64,000 nucleotides of DNA, taken from assembly GCA_963971575.1 (NCBI GenBank), contig OZ020624.1, positions 9,882,625 through 9,946,624 of the forward strand, read 5' to 3'. This DNA is from Liopterus haemorrhoidalis. Its lineage: Eukaryota; Arthropoda; Insecta; Coleoptera; Dytiscidae. Both the position numbers and the translations under genes were made by a program. The notes under the pieces are model-generated. The model saw only the letters and a program-made list of their open reading frames with translations. It was not told the origin of the DNA and did not search any database. This document shows positions 24,010 through 36,118 of the stretch, piece after piece (the stretch's first letter is position 1; each line of letters starts with the position of its first letter).

Positions 24010-24033
24010 ATGTCTGTCTGTCTGTCTGTCTGT
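23966..24033. repeat. (TCTG)n microsatellite
   Basis: About 16 near-perfect TCTG units with one TATG interruption. The sequence after it (GGTAAAAATTGTAGCCAAAC, then GAGTTGAAATTTGGCATGCT) has the layout of a dispersed repeat of the same broad kind as 11196 and 30782. Frames in three phases cross the array and are not genes. Confidence 0.9.
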
Positions 24034-24510
24034 TCGGTAAAAATTGTAGCCAAACGGCTAAACCTAGAGAGTTGAAATTTGGCATGCTTATACAACTCTT
24101 TGGCCCGCACATAGGAAAAATACTAAAACATCTAAAAAACATATCCCCCTAAAAATATAAACAAAAATGTGCTCATCGAAAAAAAAAAATATTTTTTTAT
24201 AATTCTGAGTAGGGTATCAAATGAAAGCCCTTGGGATTAACGATCAAATTTTTATTTTTACAAAATAAATTATTTTGAAGCGATTTTTGCCAAAATTGTG
24301 CAAAAAATTTTTTGTCCCACACCCTGTTAGCCCAGATGGTTTAAACTAAAAATCTGAAAAAATTCTAAGTAATGTACATTGGTGTGAACCGGAATAGTTC
24401 AACAGGAATTTTTGATCAGATTAGGTTTTTGGAAAAAAACGCATTTTTTGTGATTTTTGGCTAATAATGTACACAAGTTATAGCTTTGTAACAAGCCATA
24501 CTCTAACGTG
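24034..24510. other. Likely body of a dispersed repeat, non-coding
   Basis: The phrases ATGTACATTGGTGTGAACCGGAATAGTTCAACAGGA here and ATGTACATTGATGGGAACCG, ATAGTTCATAAGGA at 39265-39305 match closely, showing a shared repeat. Confidence 0.5.
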
Positions 24511-24511
24511 T

Positions 24512-24586
24512 GTGCTGGTCTAGTGGTATTTGACGCTGACTTTTCACCCAAGTAACCCGATCCGATAGGGATCCGAACCCTGTGAG
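24512..24586 (+). repeat. tRNA-like SINE head or tRNA pseudogene
   Basis: The A box TGGTCTAGTGG (24516-24526) fits the polymerase III consensus exactly. The downstream GGATCCGAACCC (24569-24580) sits at B-box distance but departs from GGTTCGANTCC. The acceptor ends do not pair well. A poly-T tract begins at about 24600. Confidence 0.5.
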
Positions 24587-24599
24587 AAGAGACTATATT

Positions 24600-26396
24600 A
24601 TTTTTTGTTTTTTTTTTTTTTTTTATTTTTATATTGTTTAAATTATTTTTTCAAAATTCTAATTATATTTTGGCAAATGTTGCATTTAATTTTTAAAAGC
24701 GTAAATTTAATAGCCAGTGGAAATTGTTTAAATTATAATTTAATTCTGTTTCAATGTACACGAAATCAGAGGGGCGGAACTTATAACAACCAATGGAAGC
24801 CATAGGCGCAATTTTTAAAATTCTTAATGAACCTTGCTATATAAAAAAAAATACTGCACATATTTAGAAACCTAAATAATGGTATTAGGCGTTCGAATTA
24901 AAATTAACAAAAAAAAATATTTTAATATAAAATTTGTTTTCGCATCCAAAATAATCATCATTCACTTACTAAATACCTGCAAAATCCTGAAATGTGTGAA
25001 AATTCACACTTCACATCAATTTTTTTTTTTTTTACTATACCTTTCGTTTTCCTCATATACTAAGTTGACCATATATAATCGTTTAATTAATTTTTTTAAA
25101 TACAAATTATATGCAATAAATAATTATAATTTATAATAAATAAGGACTAGCAGACCCTACCGACTGCGCCAGTTATATGTTCAAGCCAAAGATTTGTATT
25201 TTTAAAAACTATTTATTTTAATTTCAAGTACAATTTACTATGATTTTGTTAAGTAAGATTTATTTTACATTTAATCTAATGTCTAATATGTGTTAAAACA
25301 GAGTTGTAACTGATAAAAATACATGGTTTATATATCAGTGGAAAGGTGATATCTGCGTTTGGTCTTGGTCAGCAGTTTGTTGTCCTTTCCTGTGGGAATG
25401 TATATGTAACTGGTATTTAAAGCAAAATATTACATAAAAAATTAGAAACTGGAGATTAGAACAGAAAGGACATGATGGGAATGATTAGGAAGCAGGATTT
25501 AACATTCATCGATAAGTGGGTTTTGTAAAAAAATAAATATATAAATATAAAATAAATAATAAATATTGCATATTTTTGGTATACCTGGAACGATCAGAAC
25601 CTCAGCAGAGGACTTGTTAGTGCAATAGAAGAGAGTGAAAGACTCCTATAATTTTCAAAAATATCCTTTCTTCACCATTGACTTGTGACGTAATATTTTG
25701 CCTATAATCTGTATCATTCTGTTAATTAATAAACTCTACATAAAAATATCCAATTGGTGATTAATATTCCGGAGATCACGTCACAAATTATCAAAATCGT
25801 ACATTTTTTTAAGTTCATTTTAAAAGTTAATTGAAATTAAAAATCACGTACAGGATACTAAAATTTCACGATAATCCCGTAACAATGTACAGTCTAATAA
25901 AATTGTATACACCTTGTGTAAAACACTTCGGCGCTATAATTAAAGTACCTTTACTCTTAAAAGAGATTTAACGACGGTGCAAAGACAGATAATTTTTATA
26001 AGGTACTGTAATAAACACGTTGTCTAAAAGACAGTGTACATATTGAGTTATGTTGATGATAATATGTCGCCATTTTATTATCTAGTGAGTTTAAGTAATA
26101 ACTCATCCTAGAATGTTCGAAGTGGGCTGGAGATAAAAGTACATATACAAGATACACTCAATGGATCATGGGTGTTGATACAAGAACGTTTCTTATATCA
26201 TTATTTGTTAATAGTTGTCTGTTGAGGTGCTACTAATCACAATTATAAATACATTTCAGATTACATTATGTGAACATTATTTTTCTGTTTGTTATTTTAA
26301 ATAGACGCCATACATTAGACCTGAAGACCTGACACTTGACAATGCAGTATGGAATTTAGGCTAAATTGTGTTATTTAGGCTAAAAAGCAATACTGC
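24600..26396. other. No gene seen
   Basis: Very AT-rich with T-runs at 24608-24624 and 25019-25034. No coding, RNA or transposon-end signal was recognised. Confidence 0.45.
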
Positions 26397-26397
26397 C

Positions 26398-26500
26398 CAG
26401 TGGCGGATTATCCTTCGCCGGGCCCAAGACATTTTTGATTTACGGACCCTCAACCTAGAGGCGTTGAAAGCTAGGGTGACCATATACAACTGTCATCCAA
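26398..26500. mobile_element. Two adjoining short-transposon ends
   Basis: CAGTGGCGGATTATCC with CCGGGCCC at 26398-26430 and TAGGGTGACCATAT at 26473 resemble the left ends of two common hAT-type short elements; the second matches the end of the element at 52573-52834. No right ends could be paired, so these are fragments. Confidence 0.35.
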
Positions 26501-28461
26501 AACTACATCCGGTCCAATTTTTGGTTGACAGTTCTGTACTTTTCACTCGTACCAACACCAACTTTTTAGTTTTTGTTTACAACTTAACTTTTAGTAGTTT
26601 ATTAAGTTGATAAGAAGTTTATTTAGAACATATAATTAAATATAAACTTAGCACAATTAAACAATATTTATAAATTGGTTTACTATAACCAAATTGTTGT
26701 CTGCCATCTGAACCTAAACATTTTTAAGTTGGCAATGAAAAGTAATATGAGATGGAAGGTATAAAATATATCACTGTCTCTTATTTTTTCCCCCACTATA
26801 TTCTGTAGTATCAAAAGTTGAAATGACATCAGAGTTGGATAGTATTGAAAAAAGTATAATGTAGAATGGACTTTACACATTTACGTCAATACCAGGGCTG
26901 TAGTGGTTGGTATACGACGGTATACGGCGAATACCGTCTGATTTATTTCTAGTGTATACCCTGTGCTCGTTAAAATTTCGATGGGTTAAACGAGATTTTT
27001 CGAAACACTTTTGCTTATTTTGTGACTACTGCACTGTCAACATTACCCAAAAAAATCCGTAGGGCTTACAGACAGTGCAGTACAGACTTAACAATATGCT
27101 ACCAATATCAATTAAATGTATCCTGCCTTCATTAGGTTCCATAGTAGTTTCAGGTTCTCTTTTGTAGCTGTGTTATTTTATCTTGCCAAATTCATATATA
27201 TTATCTTCTGAATTTCTTTTTTTAAGCTTGATATATTAAAGCCGCTTGTACACCTTACAAATGAACTGAAAAAACATACATGCTCGATATGTGTGAACGT
27301 ATCAAAGAGCACACACGAACTTGTGCTTCAAAGGATAAGCGTGGACGGTGAAACTGATGACTGAACTGCTGAAACATTGGCGCCCAATTGTTCATTTGCG
27401 CTTGTTGTTGTTTCTTTTAGATAGTTGACTATTGATTTTGTATTCGTTAAATCTGTTCTATTACTTCATGGATAAAATAATAAATAATTAATCATAGAAA
27501 TATTATATTATTATGTCGTTATATGAAACAGTTTTTTAAACTGATTAAAACACTAATACAACATGAAATATATTTTTTAAGTGGTTAATTAACGAATGTT
27601 TAGATTAACTGTATTGTAAACTCGCTTTTATAGATTATTACAAAAATGTAACAATGGAAATAAAAGTTGATTGGTCTGTTCTCATTTAAAGTCGTAAAAT
27701 AAATTTACAATATCTCATTATATTTACAAACAATTTTAATCAAGAAATATAACCTCAAAATAACGACTTAAAAATGACATTTAAAACATAACTTTCATAT
27801 ATAAAATTAAAACCCCATAATTATATAGATTTATATATTTGAAGAAAAACACATTTGTAGTTATTTGAAATAATTTAAACCTTCATTAATGATCATATTC
27901 TGATATTTTATAGTCTTTTAGAGTTGGCCTTGGAGTCAGTGGATCATAATGAAACATAAAACCGGGCATAAACCGCAGACAGAAAAGGAAAAATCACTTT
28001 AAATACCAATTATTATGAGTTCATTAGAGCATACAATCAAAAATACATAAATGCTCCGATCACAATGCTATAAAGTTCTATGAGAAAATAAATAGAAAAC
28101 TAGAATAAATCAACGTTCGAATAATAATAAATGTAGCACTGGGCTATAAAATTAATTGCAACAATTAGATTTAACATTGTACAAGTGACATATTAACAAA
28201 CAAACATAAGTAGAGACGTACAAGTAATTATTTGAAATGAGTATAAAATTTATAATCAAATGCAAAGTAGATACTGATATATGATTTTTTCTGTTTTATG
28301 AAGCAAAATTCGAATATGAAAAATGTTCATATACAAATATAAACAAATATACAAATTAATCCTGTTAATATATTATGTTCGGTCGAATCATAAAACTGAC
28401 CACGTGATTTTTATATAATGCCAATATGTAAAAAGAAAGAACTTACTTTCCCTATATATAT
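26501..28461. other. No gene seen
   Basis: About 2 kb of AT-rich DNA. The minus frame at 26683-26880 has no motif. ACTGACCACGTGATTTT near 28396 is a short echo of the SINE body. Confidence 0.45.
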
Positions 28462-29009
28462 TGTCACATAGTTAATCCTAGGTCAGGATTACGACATCTA
28501 GACATTGTGACGGTCAGTTGTCTGATTAAAAACTATTTGTCAGTGTCTGACGTATGTGGCCTGATTACGAAAATGCAGACATCGCATTTTCGTAATGAGG
28601 AAATATTTGTCATGACGAATGAATATTGGAACTGGGTTAATTCTCGTTACAAAAAGGCTGGAAGTCACAAAATATGAAGGCAGTGGAACATAGCCAACTC
28701 CGCTGCACGTATTAGTCCAGAAGGTGACGACCAAGACACTGACGCCAGATTCTTATAACGAGGGTGAAGCCAAGCAAGTGTTGACCATGTGAGTGGGAGA
28801 AGACTTCTCCAGGCTCCTCGACTCCCGGATGGGTAGCCCCCGCCTCGGAGATAGGTCCAAGACGATCCTGGCCAACACGGGGTGGACCGAAGACTTCCCC
28901 AACTCCATGGACCAATTCAAACATTATTTTGTAAATGTGATATACATATTTAATAAATTTGTTATGTTGAAACCAGGAGTTGTGTCTCAATCAAACCACC
29001 CACGTGACA
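28462..29009 (+). mobile_element. LTR (left end of a truncated gypsy-type element)
   Basis: The same 548-bp LTR as at 1472-2018 but in the plus sense: it begins TGTCACATAG and ends CACGTGACA. An AATAAA at 28952-28957 is a plausible polyadenylation signal. Unlike the other copy, the right flank is not a target duplication but AG followed by TGGTGCAGGCGCCGGG, the expected place for the tRNA primer site, so this is a 5' LTR whose internal region is lost after about 29030. Two opposed frames (28712-28990 and 28793-29032) are open LTR sequence, not genes. Confidence 0.85.
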
Positions 29010-29011
29010 AG

Positions 29012-29027
29012 TGGTGCAGGCGCCGGG
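29012..29027 (+). promoter_or_regulatory. Primer-binding site of the LTR element
   Basis: TGGTGCAGGCGCCGGG begins two bases after the LTR. PBSs start with TGG, the complement of the CCA end of a tRNA. The tRNA partner was not identified. Confidence 0.65.
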
Positions 29028-29208
29028 TATAAAATTTTAAATAAGGTATTTCAAATTTTGCTCAAAAGTGTATAGATCAAAAATGTTTACTAGTTTTTAA
29101 GAGGATCCTGCAGTGTTACATAAGAAAATTATTGTATTTGTAAATAATTCATAAAGAGTAACGAAAATAACCAAAAATAATACATTTGAATCGAAAAACA
29201 ATCAATAG

Positions 29209-29385
29209 GCTATTCCAAACGTTAAAGCGGAACCAAATGGAATTTTAACTTTTTGAAAGTTTCTCGAGCTAATTTTTTAACGATTGAAGTGGACTTCTGC
29301 AAAACAATATAATTAAAAGAAACATTTAAACGTTAAAAGTTATTAGTTTTCAAAATGCTGTTCCGCTTGAATCATAGAAACAGAG
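29209..29385. mobile_element. GTTCCGC fold-back family, short copy
   Basis: The left end GCTATTCCAAACGTTAAAGC with GGAAC, and the right end GTTCCGCTTGAATCATAG with AAACAGAG, are inverted relatives. Other members lie at 4535-4690, 38298-38440 and 50137-50565. It is non-coding. Confidence 0.5.
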
Positions 29386-29785
29386 TATGCTGTTTAACAT
29401 ATATTTTTGTTAGATTTTTATCGATTGAATAGCATGAAAAAGTATCTAATTATTATATATGGTATAAAATCTCACGTGCATAGTGATTTGTTGATACATT
29501 TTTATTTAATTAATTTTTATACATTTTTTACAAATACAGTGATTTCCTTACATATATACAGCAGCATCTTCTTAAGCATTATTTGGGGGAAAATATGTTT
29601 CAAGTGCTAACTTAATCTTTTCGCAACGATGGTAGGTGCTCTCGCAAATAATTCCTTTAAACTTTGTTTGAATATTGAAAAAGTAACAGAATTCAAAAGC
29701 TTTGAATAAAGCGTCCCAAGAGAACTATGTTGGAAGGTATAATTTCTGAATTTCTTCTTCTTTCGTATATTTTACGTTTTGGTTG

Positions 29786-29888
29786 AAGTTAATATACTAA
29801 AATTTAGTATATTAACTTAAATTTCCTACTAAAATTTAGCAAAATACTGATATTGAATCATTTAGTAACTAAATGATTCAATATCAGT
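29786..29888. repeat. Two consecutive near-perfect palindromes
   Basis: 29786-29818 has 16-bp arms around a single base (AAGTTAATATACTAAA and its complement). 29846-29866 and 29868-29888 are 21-bp perfect arms (ACTGATATTGAATC...) around one base. Neither matches another repeat in the window. Confidence 0.9.
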
Positions 29889-30281
29889 GTATTGCGCCGT
29901 AAAACGAATGCTAAAAAATATGTATAGAATTACAATAATAATAATATTTAACCAATCCAAAAAGTTAAGAAATTTGTAATATATCTAGCATAATCTTAAA
30001 TTATAAATAATTGGCTGTAGATTTCACACAATTTAATCTTTGCAACTGTCTTAATTAATGCCATTTTTATGATTCATATCCATGGTAATAAAATAACTTA
30101 ATCTGACATCTCTCGGATTTTTATGTATTATTTTCAGCTCGAATGAAATGATAAATTTACCAACCTGTTTATTACTGCAATTGCCGCTATCTTTTTGAAA
30201 TTAATGTGTAATTGAAACTTTAAATGTCATCTTAATTATGTGAAATGAAAATTAATTTAACATTTTTTTTTGTTGTTTCAG

Positions 30282-30326
30282 GTATGTCGGATTTATTCTG
30301 TTTTACATCTTCTTATTCTAGAAGTG
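30282..30326 (+). other. Candidate 45-nt internal exon
   Basis: A strong 3' splice site (an interrupted run of T ending TGTTGTTTCAG) precedes 45 bases that are open in one frame (VCRIYSVLHLLILEV), followed by a consensus donor GTG|GTAAGT. The length is a multiple of three. The flanks lack recognised repeats. No homology is recognised and neighbouring exons are not seen, so this is a splice-signal prediction only; it could be chance in AT-rich DNA. Confidence 0.25.
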
Positions 30327-30781
30327 GTAAGTCTTTGTTTATTAAGTTTGTGTTGAATTCAATAGTAAACTTCAGCATATAAGGAAAGAGTCAAAAGATT
30401 GCAAATATATTTAAAATTTAAAACTTATATTGATAAATTGAGAAAATTATTATAGAAAACACAAGTTTTGTTTTTCGAAAATTGATGTATAAATATTTTA
30501 AATCTCTAGCTAATGCGTTCGCCTATTGTTACAATTACGAAATAAATATATTTTTTCATTAATCTGTGTATTTTAATAGTGGTGCTTAGTCATAATACAC
30601 TTTCAATATATAAAATATGAAACATAGATTTTATTTTAAATCGACCTTAAGTGGATATGTTCGAGAAAGTTTGAGGTATGTTCATGGGTATACAGGATTG
30701 AACGGTTTCAATATTTGTTAAAAGTCGTAACTAGCATTTCTTGGACCCTGTGTAAGGTTCCACAAATAATGAAAAAAAAAT

Positions 30782-31427
30782 CAGCTGTGGCCACCACAGG
30801 ACCGACCGCCATCATAAAGTACTTATATAAATTACATTCTAGCAGCAGAGTAGAAATAACTTGACCTAAAATTTTCTAACAGAGATATTATTTATCATGA
30901 CCATGGAAACGTTACATATAAATATGAAAAAATTGAGACTAAATTTCGAAAAACTTTACAGAAATTATTCGATATTTTTCGTTTTATCAAAAAACGTCTC
31001 AAATAAAAGTTATTAGTTATTGCTTTTATAGCAACTTTTGTTATATAAATTTTTTCGAGATATTTTTCTGTTGTGAAATATTCGCAAAAATCTTAAAATC
31101 GACACGAGTAAACTCCCATTTTTAGTCAACCGATTTTTACCAAAAGTTGATCAACTCGTGCCATTGATGGCAGAAGCTTAAATTTAAAGTTTCATAAAAA
31201 TCCTTTCAGCCGAATTTGCTCTGCACGTGTACACAGACGGACAGACAGACAGACGGACAGACAGACAGACAGACAGACGGACAGACAGACAGACAGACCG
31301 ACAGACATCATGCTAAAAATAGTCAAAACGTTATGTAGGGACCTCAATTTGTGGAGATCCGTCGAAATCTCGAAACGTCAAAATTGGTATGATCACAATA
31401 CCTCCCTTATATATGTTGGCGGTCGGT
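30782..31427. repeat. Dispersed (TCTG)n-bearing element, copy 2 (opposite orientation)
   Basis: It begins CAGCTGTGGCCACCACAGG then ACCGACCGCCATC and ends TGGCGGTCGGT, the reverse complement of 11196-11690, with an (ACAG)n tract at about 31231-31307. Its internal layout (start of the conserved body, array, CGTCAAAATTGGTATGATCA) is collinear with copy 1. The two copies define the element's limits to within a few bases. Confidence 0.7.
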
Positions 31428-31554
31428 AAAAAGATAATCCACAGTCTTGGGCCTTATTGACGATTCTTCGACCTTCTTTCGTCCTGGGGCTTGTACCTAT
31501 ACACCTGTTGCACCTGCCTCTACGATATAATTGAACCAATTCAAATAAGATAGT

Positions 31555-31761
31555 ATGAAATGTTTGCATGATGAACAAAAAGAGGCAGAGTTTTTGAGAC
31601 GGACGTCAAAAAGAAAGATCCCAGGAAGCGCATTACGAATATGGAAAAGAGAAATTCAAATAGTTTTAGAAAGAAGAGGGGTGAAATGGATGGAAACGAG
31701 CACTATGAATAAAAGAAAAGTTCGATATGCTTGTTTCTGTTACAATTTCTATAGGAAATAA
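31555..31761 (+). pseudogene. Possible LINE RT tail relic
   Basis: A 68-codon frame with ALRIWKREIQIVLERRGVKW recalls the ...W..EV..VL..RGV.W stretch at the C-terminal end of some LINE polymerases. No other RT motif is present, so this is weak. Confidence 0.2.
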
Positions 31762-32598
31762 TTTTTCACTTTCCCAAATCTCGCTTTCCGAGTATTAAGA
31801 ACCAATTAACCCGTAAAGGCGGCAAATTACCTGTATCTGATTTATTTGTCTAAAAATATCACACACATTTCAACATATATTGGAACAAAAAGTGAATGTT
31901 GCTTTACCACCCAAGCGACAAAAAGTTTACCTGAATTTAAAAAATCATTTAATTATCAAAAACAAAAACATGGGATGCAAAACTTATAAACTAACCTAAC
32001 AAAAAATATCAACAAGTATTGTATTCATTATGATACTAAAAAAATGACATGACCAAGACCCAAAAAATTCAGGCAAAAAATAACCGTAGGTGTTAACAAG
32101 TAAATTCAAAACATCAATTTAAGATCAACGATGTATTTATTTTATGAACAACCATAAAGATAGCGTTTTCTTAAAATAAAATTTAGCATCGGTGGCAATT
32201 AAAATAGCGTATCTTAAATCGATAAAATGGACCCGGCGGGTAACAATAAAAATTAAAATATTGTTTTATAACACGTTATAAAAATTAGTCGTAAGATAAA
32301 GTTCTTTGCTTTAGGTCGTTGGCAAATTCCAGTGTTATAAATCCTAAATCAGTAGTACAGAACGAATCACTACACCTGTTAAAAATTTCTACTTTTGCGC
32401 TAATAACCATAAATATACCAAATAAGATGTACGTTCTCATTTAGAGATTAAAGTTGTGCTTGATATCCTGTACTTCCGGTTTATTCCGGATAACTATAAT
32501 TCTATCATTTGATTCTTTAAGTAAAGTTCGGTGATCAATTTTGTTCCCAAATTACTCATACGTCGCGTTTTCAAGAAAAATCGTGTCCCTTTATCATG
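31762..32598. other. No gene; fragment of a dispersed repeat
   Basis: 32395-32560 (ATATACCAAATAAGATGTAC, GATATCCTGTACTTCCGG, GGTGATCAATTTTGTTCCC) parallels 58365-58470. The rest is AT-rich without signal. Confidence 0.4.
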
Positions 32599-32601
32599 TA
32601 A

Positions 32602-33193
32602 TACCCTTTTCACACTAGAACTTTAAGATCAGATGTTAAAGTGAATGAGTCTTTAAACGCTAATGTGAAACCGTATGGCCTCGTCTAAATACAAGCGATG
32701 TTTAAGACAGAGATCTGCGTCTTAAACTTCGTCCGCATTACCAACATAATTTCTATTATAAAAAAATACTCTTTGAATTTGTGCTGTCAACATTTTATGT
32801 TATCATAAACAAGAATACTGTATTATATCGACGTTATAAGAAGTTTATACTTATTTTTACAATAAAATTATTTATTTTAATAATGTGTTTAATAAAATAC
32901 AGAGCTACAATAATTGAGATAAAATGTATCGACTTACAAGTGTAATATATTCTGTATTGTAGTGTCTTTATTGTAGAATGAAATGAAATATCCATATTTG
33001 TTTATAATAATTCAAAATGTGCGTCTGCGCAGACAGTTCAAAACTGGTAATTAAATGACGGTAACTTAAGGACAAAATTACTGTAGCTGATGATAACACT
33101 GGAGATTTAAACATCAAGTGTGAAAGCATACCGATGTTAAACATCGGTGAACTTTAAGTTCACTCGTCTTAAAGTTTTAGTGTGAAAAGGGTA
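32602..33193. mobile_element. TAA-flanked TIR element (PIF/Harbinger-like), copy 1, 592 bp
   Basis: The ends TACCCTTTTCACACTAGAAC and, read inward from the right, TACCCTTTTCACACTAAAAC are TIRs of at least 24 bp. The element is bracketed by TAA at 32599-32601 and 33194-33196, and the opposite-orientation copy at 53888-54490 is bracketed by TAA as well, which supports a 3-bp target duplication of the PIF/Harbinger type. The interior is non-coding. Confidence 0.75.
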
Positions 33194-33196
33194 TAA

Positions 33197-34247
33197 CACT
33201 CTATATAACTAAAAAAATATATATTTTTATGTCTATAAACTTTTTTAAATGAGTAGTTGTAGCAGTTACTTTGGTGTTAGTATAGTCCATTATCGTATTA
33301 CATATGTTTATTTCTTTGTTAAATAGTTGGTGACAAACAAAGTTGAGCTATGAACTTTATTGGCAAGAGATTCTGAAAATATGTAATTCTTCGTATCCTG
33401 GACAGTATTTATTATATTCCTGATAGATAATGATGTTAAAAAACTAAATTTTGCTTACAAAAAGGTTAATTATGATGTAATATACCAGATGACATTTGAA
33501 TACATGTGTCTTTATCTTAAATGTTTTTGATAAGCAAACGAACGTATATCTTAAACACAAGTTCCAGTTTTATCTTAAACTTATTTTGGCATGGCACAAA
33601 TCATCTATCTTAAAAGTTCTTTCAACCTGCCCGTGACAAATATAACAACATCGTATTATTATTGATTGATAAGTTAATTGACATAACAGAATTAAAAGAT
33701 TGGAACTGAATTCTAAGACGAACAAGCTCCACCCATTTAAATGTTGTGGTCCTAAATAGCAAATTGAGAAGGCGTTTCTATATCAAAAACTTGACATTTT
33801 CCTGTATGCAAATACGTTCACACCTGCTTAGTGTTACGTGAAATCAAGATTGAATGTCAGTTTAGTGAATTGTTTTAAGGTAATTAACGTCCTTATGAAT
33901 AACATAATAGATGTTAATGTTTGTTCTCAGAGAAACACTTTCAAATAAGATGTAGTTTTTAACAAATTTAAATATTATTCTAATACAGCTGATGTTAAAT
34001 TGAATTAAATATTCTAATTCGGCACAATTGGGGGAGATAAATCAACTTTTTTACATTTCAGAGGAAACTTTATCTACTCTTAATGATTCGTCATTTCTAT
34101 TCCTTCAACTGATTGGCTAGTGAGCAAATTAGTGTAGATATTTGTGAATTTAGTGAACGTGACCAACATAATAACACATGGGTACTTTTCCAAAATTTTC
34201 AAAACATCATATAGAGAATAATTTAAAAAAAAGTTTTTATAAATATA
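33197..34247. other. No gene seen
   Basis: AT-rich with no coding, RNA or transposon-end signal. Confidence 0.45.
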
Positions 34248-34251
34248 TTAA

Positions 34252-35011
34252 GGCTGCGTATAACCCCCAGTGGTTACTAATTTCTTATACAAAACTAAAA
34301 ATCTAAAATAAAATTAGTATCAACCTATACATCAAATTTTGCACCGAATTTTTATCTATCTAATAAGATATTTTTAATTGTAGAAACATTTATTGTAAAA
34401 ATATTATCGCTCAATAACTTAAAAATAGACATCAGCGATATTGTTCTGTAATTTTTTAAATCTATTTGTGGGTTTCGAATAACTTTTATATTTATATAGT
34501 TTTGTGTAGAAATGTTCAAATAATACGTCAACATTTTTTTCGACTTGATTCCTTATAGTTTAGAACCTTCGTCGATAAATATTATACTTGATGATAATGG
34601 AATGCCATTTGGTACACGTATTCTTTACGAAGATTAAATCATTTTTCTTGTAACACCTATTTTGAAAACCTCGGCAGATTCAAGATGGCGGCAAAAATAG
34701 ACTACCAAGTATAATAACTATAAGTAGTTTTCACAATAGAGCAAAATAGCTATAAGCATATTTGTAGAATGAAGCTTTAGCTACAATTTGCGGCATCGTA
34801 CGCAAATATGCGTCAATTTGTTTACAAGATGGTGTCTATAATGCAATTTGCTTATTTACAATTACATTACAGCTTTTTCTACAGTTAAAAATATCCTATT
34901 AGATAGATAAAAATTCGCTGCAAATTTTGATATATAGATTGTTATTAATTTTATTTCCGATTATTAGTTTTGTATAAGAAACTATTGAGAACTATAGGGT
35001 TGTGCGCCACC
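34252..35011. mobile_element. TTAA-flanked TIR element, copy 1, 760 bp
   Basis: The ends GGCTGCGTATAACCC and, from the right, GGTGGCGCACAACCC are inverted repeats, and TTAA sits on both sides (34248-34251 and 35012-35015), the target preference of piggyBac-type transposases. The interior is largely self-complementary (ATCTATCTAATAAGATATTT near 34355 and ATCCTATTAGATAGATAAA near 34890). A minus-strand frame of 60 codons (34534-34352) is repeated almost unchanged in the opposed copy at 45379-46153; I take it as a by-product of the inverted repeat, not a gene. Confidence 0.8.
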
Positions 35012-35015
35012 TTAA

Positions 35016-36118
35016 GGTGAATGGCCCAATTGGACAGATAAAATACCAAATTGGCCTTGAGGGTAACTTCTTTAGGTTGACGATTACCAGGCAGACCGAA
35101 AAAAGTTAGATAGATGATGTGAAAAGTGGCCTGAAAGAACTAAGAAGGCCAACCATAGATGGAGTAATTTTTTTGAGGGAGATATCGTTGCCCATAATGT
35201 TACAAATAATAATGATAAAGAAATCTAAAAATTTATTTTTTACTTTATGATGACGCGATTTAATGGTTGGTTTATATACGGAACAAGAATATGGAATGGG
35301 AAATAAGAATAGTACACAAGAATAAAAAATATGAAACCGTTTATATCGGACAAAACATTTCGTCGCTACGCCTGCGTACTTGCGTTGGCCTGTGTTTAAC
35401 GGTTGTCGTTTGACAGGTTATTGTGTTTAATATAACCTTTAAAAAAAATTCGTTTTCAGTAATATGGATTTAGAAGATTTTGTAAATTTATTTGCTTGTG
35501 TTTCACACATTATATTGTTGTTTCCAACCTTCTGATCACAGCAGGAAAACATCTGTTGGACAAATTTTATTACGGCCGACATTTTGACCATTGTGCGCAT
35601 GCTTATCGTCTCTTATTCTTGGAATAAGAATAAAATGTTAAATGTTACCAACTTTTCTTATGTTTAAGTTAAATTTCATTCCTACATAAACCGATACACG
35701 GCGCAGCCATGTTTTAACATCTTGTGTACTATTCTTATTTCCTATTCCTTATTCTTGTTTCGTAAATAAACCAACCATAAGAGTTGATTATTTGGACACC
35801 ATAAATATATGATGTTATTCTGAGCACAACTTGTTAACTTTAACAGCGCTGTAAACTTCCAAGATCGAACGATGTTATTATGCTACTGTAGTCTGTTAAT
35901 TTACATCGTTATAGGTTCACATTCGTTGCTACCCTCAGAGTATGAACACGAATAAAAATTATTGCCGGCGCTGGCCAGGAAGAATAATTATGCATTTTCT
36001 TTCAAATCTACACCCAGAACAGCAAATTGTAAGAACATAAGTATGAAAAAAAAAAAAAAACTAAAAGTTTCTAGTAATAAAATAGTAATAGTTTTTAGTT
36101 TTTTTTTTTTTTTATTTA
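35016..36118. other. No firm gene; possible RT tail relic
   Basis: At 35085-35200 the plus strand can be read as IDDVKSGLKELRRPT, faintly like the final segment of LINE polymerases, and AATAATAATGATAAAG follows. It is too short to call. The rest is AT-rich. Confidence 0.3.

Noticed and set aside
23966..24033. Possible CRISPR-like array
   Set aside because: The unit is 4 bp with no spacers; this is a microsatellite in a eukaryotic genome.
23835..24152. Three overlapping frames rich in SVCLSVCL or QTDRQTDR repeats
   Set aside because: These are translations of the (TCTG)n microsatellite in different phases and strands.
34352..34534. 60-codon frame conserved with 45871-46053 as a gene
   Set aside because: The conservation is explained by the two copies of one TTAA element; the frame sits in self-complementary AT-rich DNA and has no known domain.
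35085..35215. Possible LINE tail (IDDVKSGLKELRR)
   Set aside because: Only one weak block with no supporting motif on either side.
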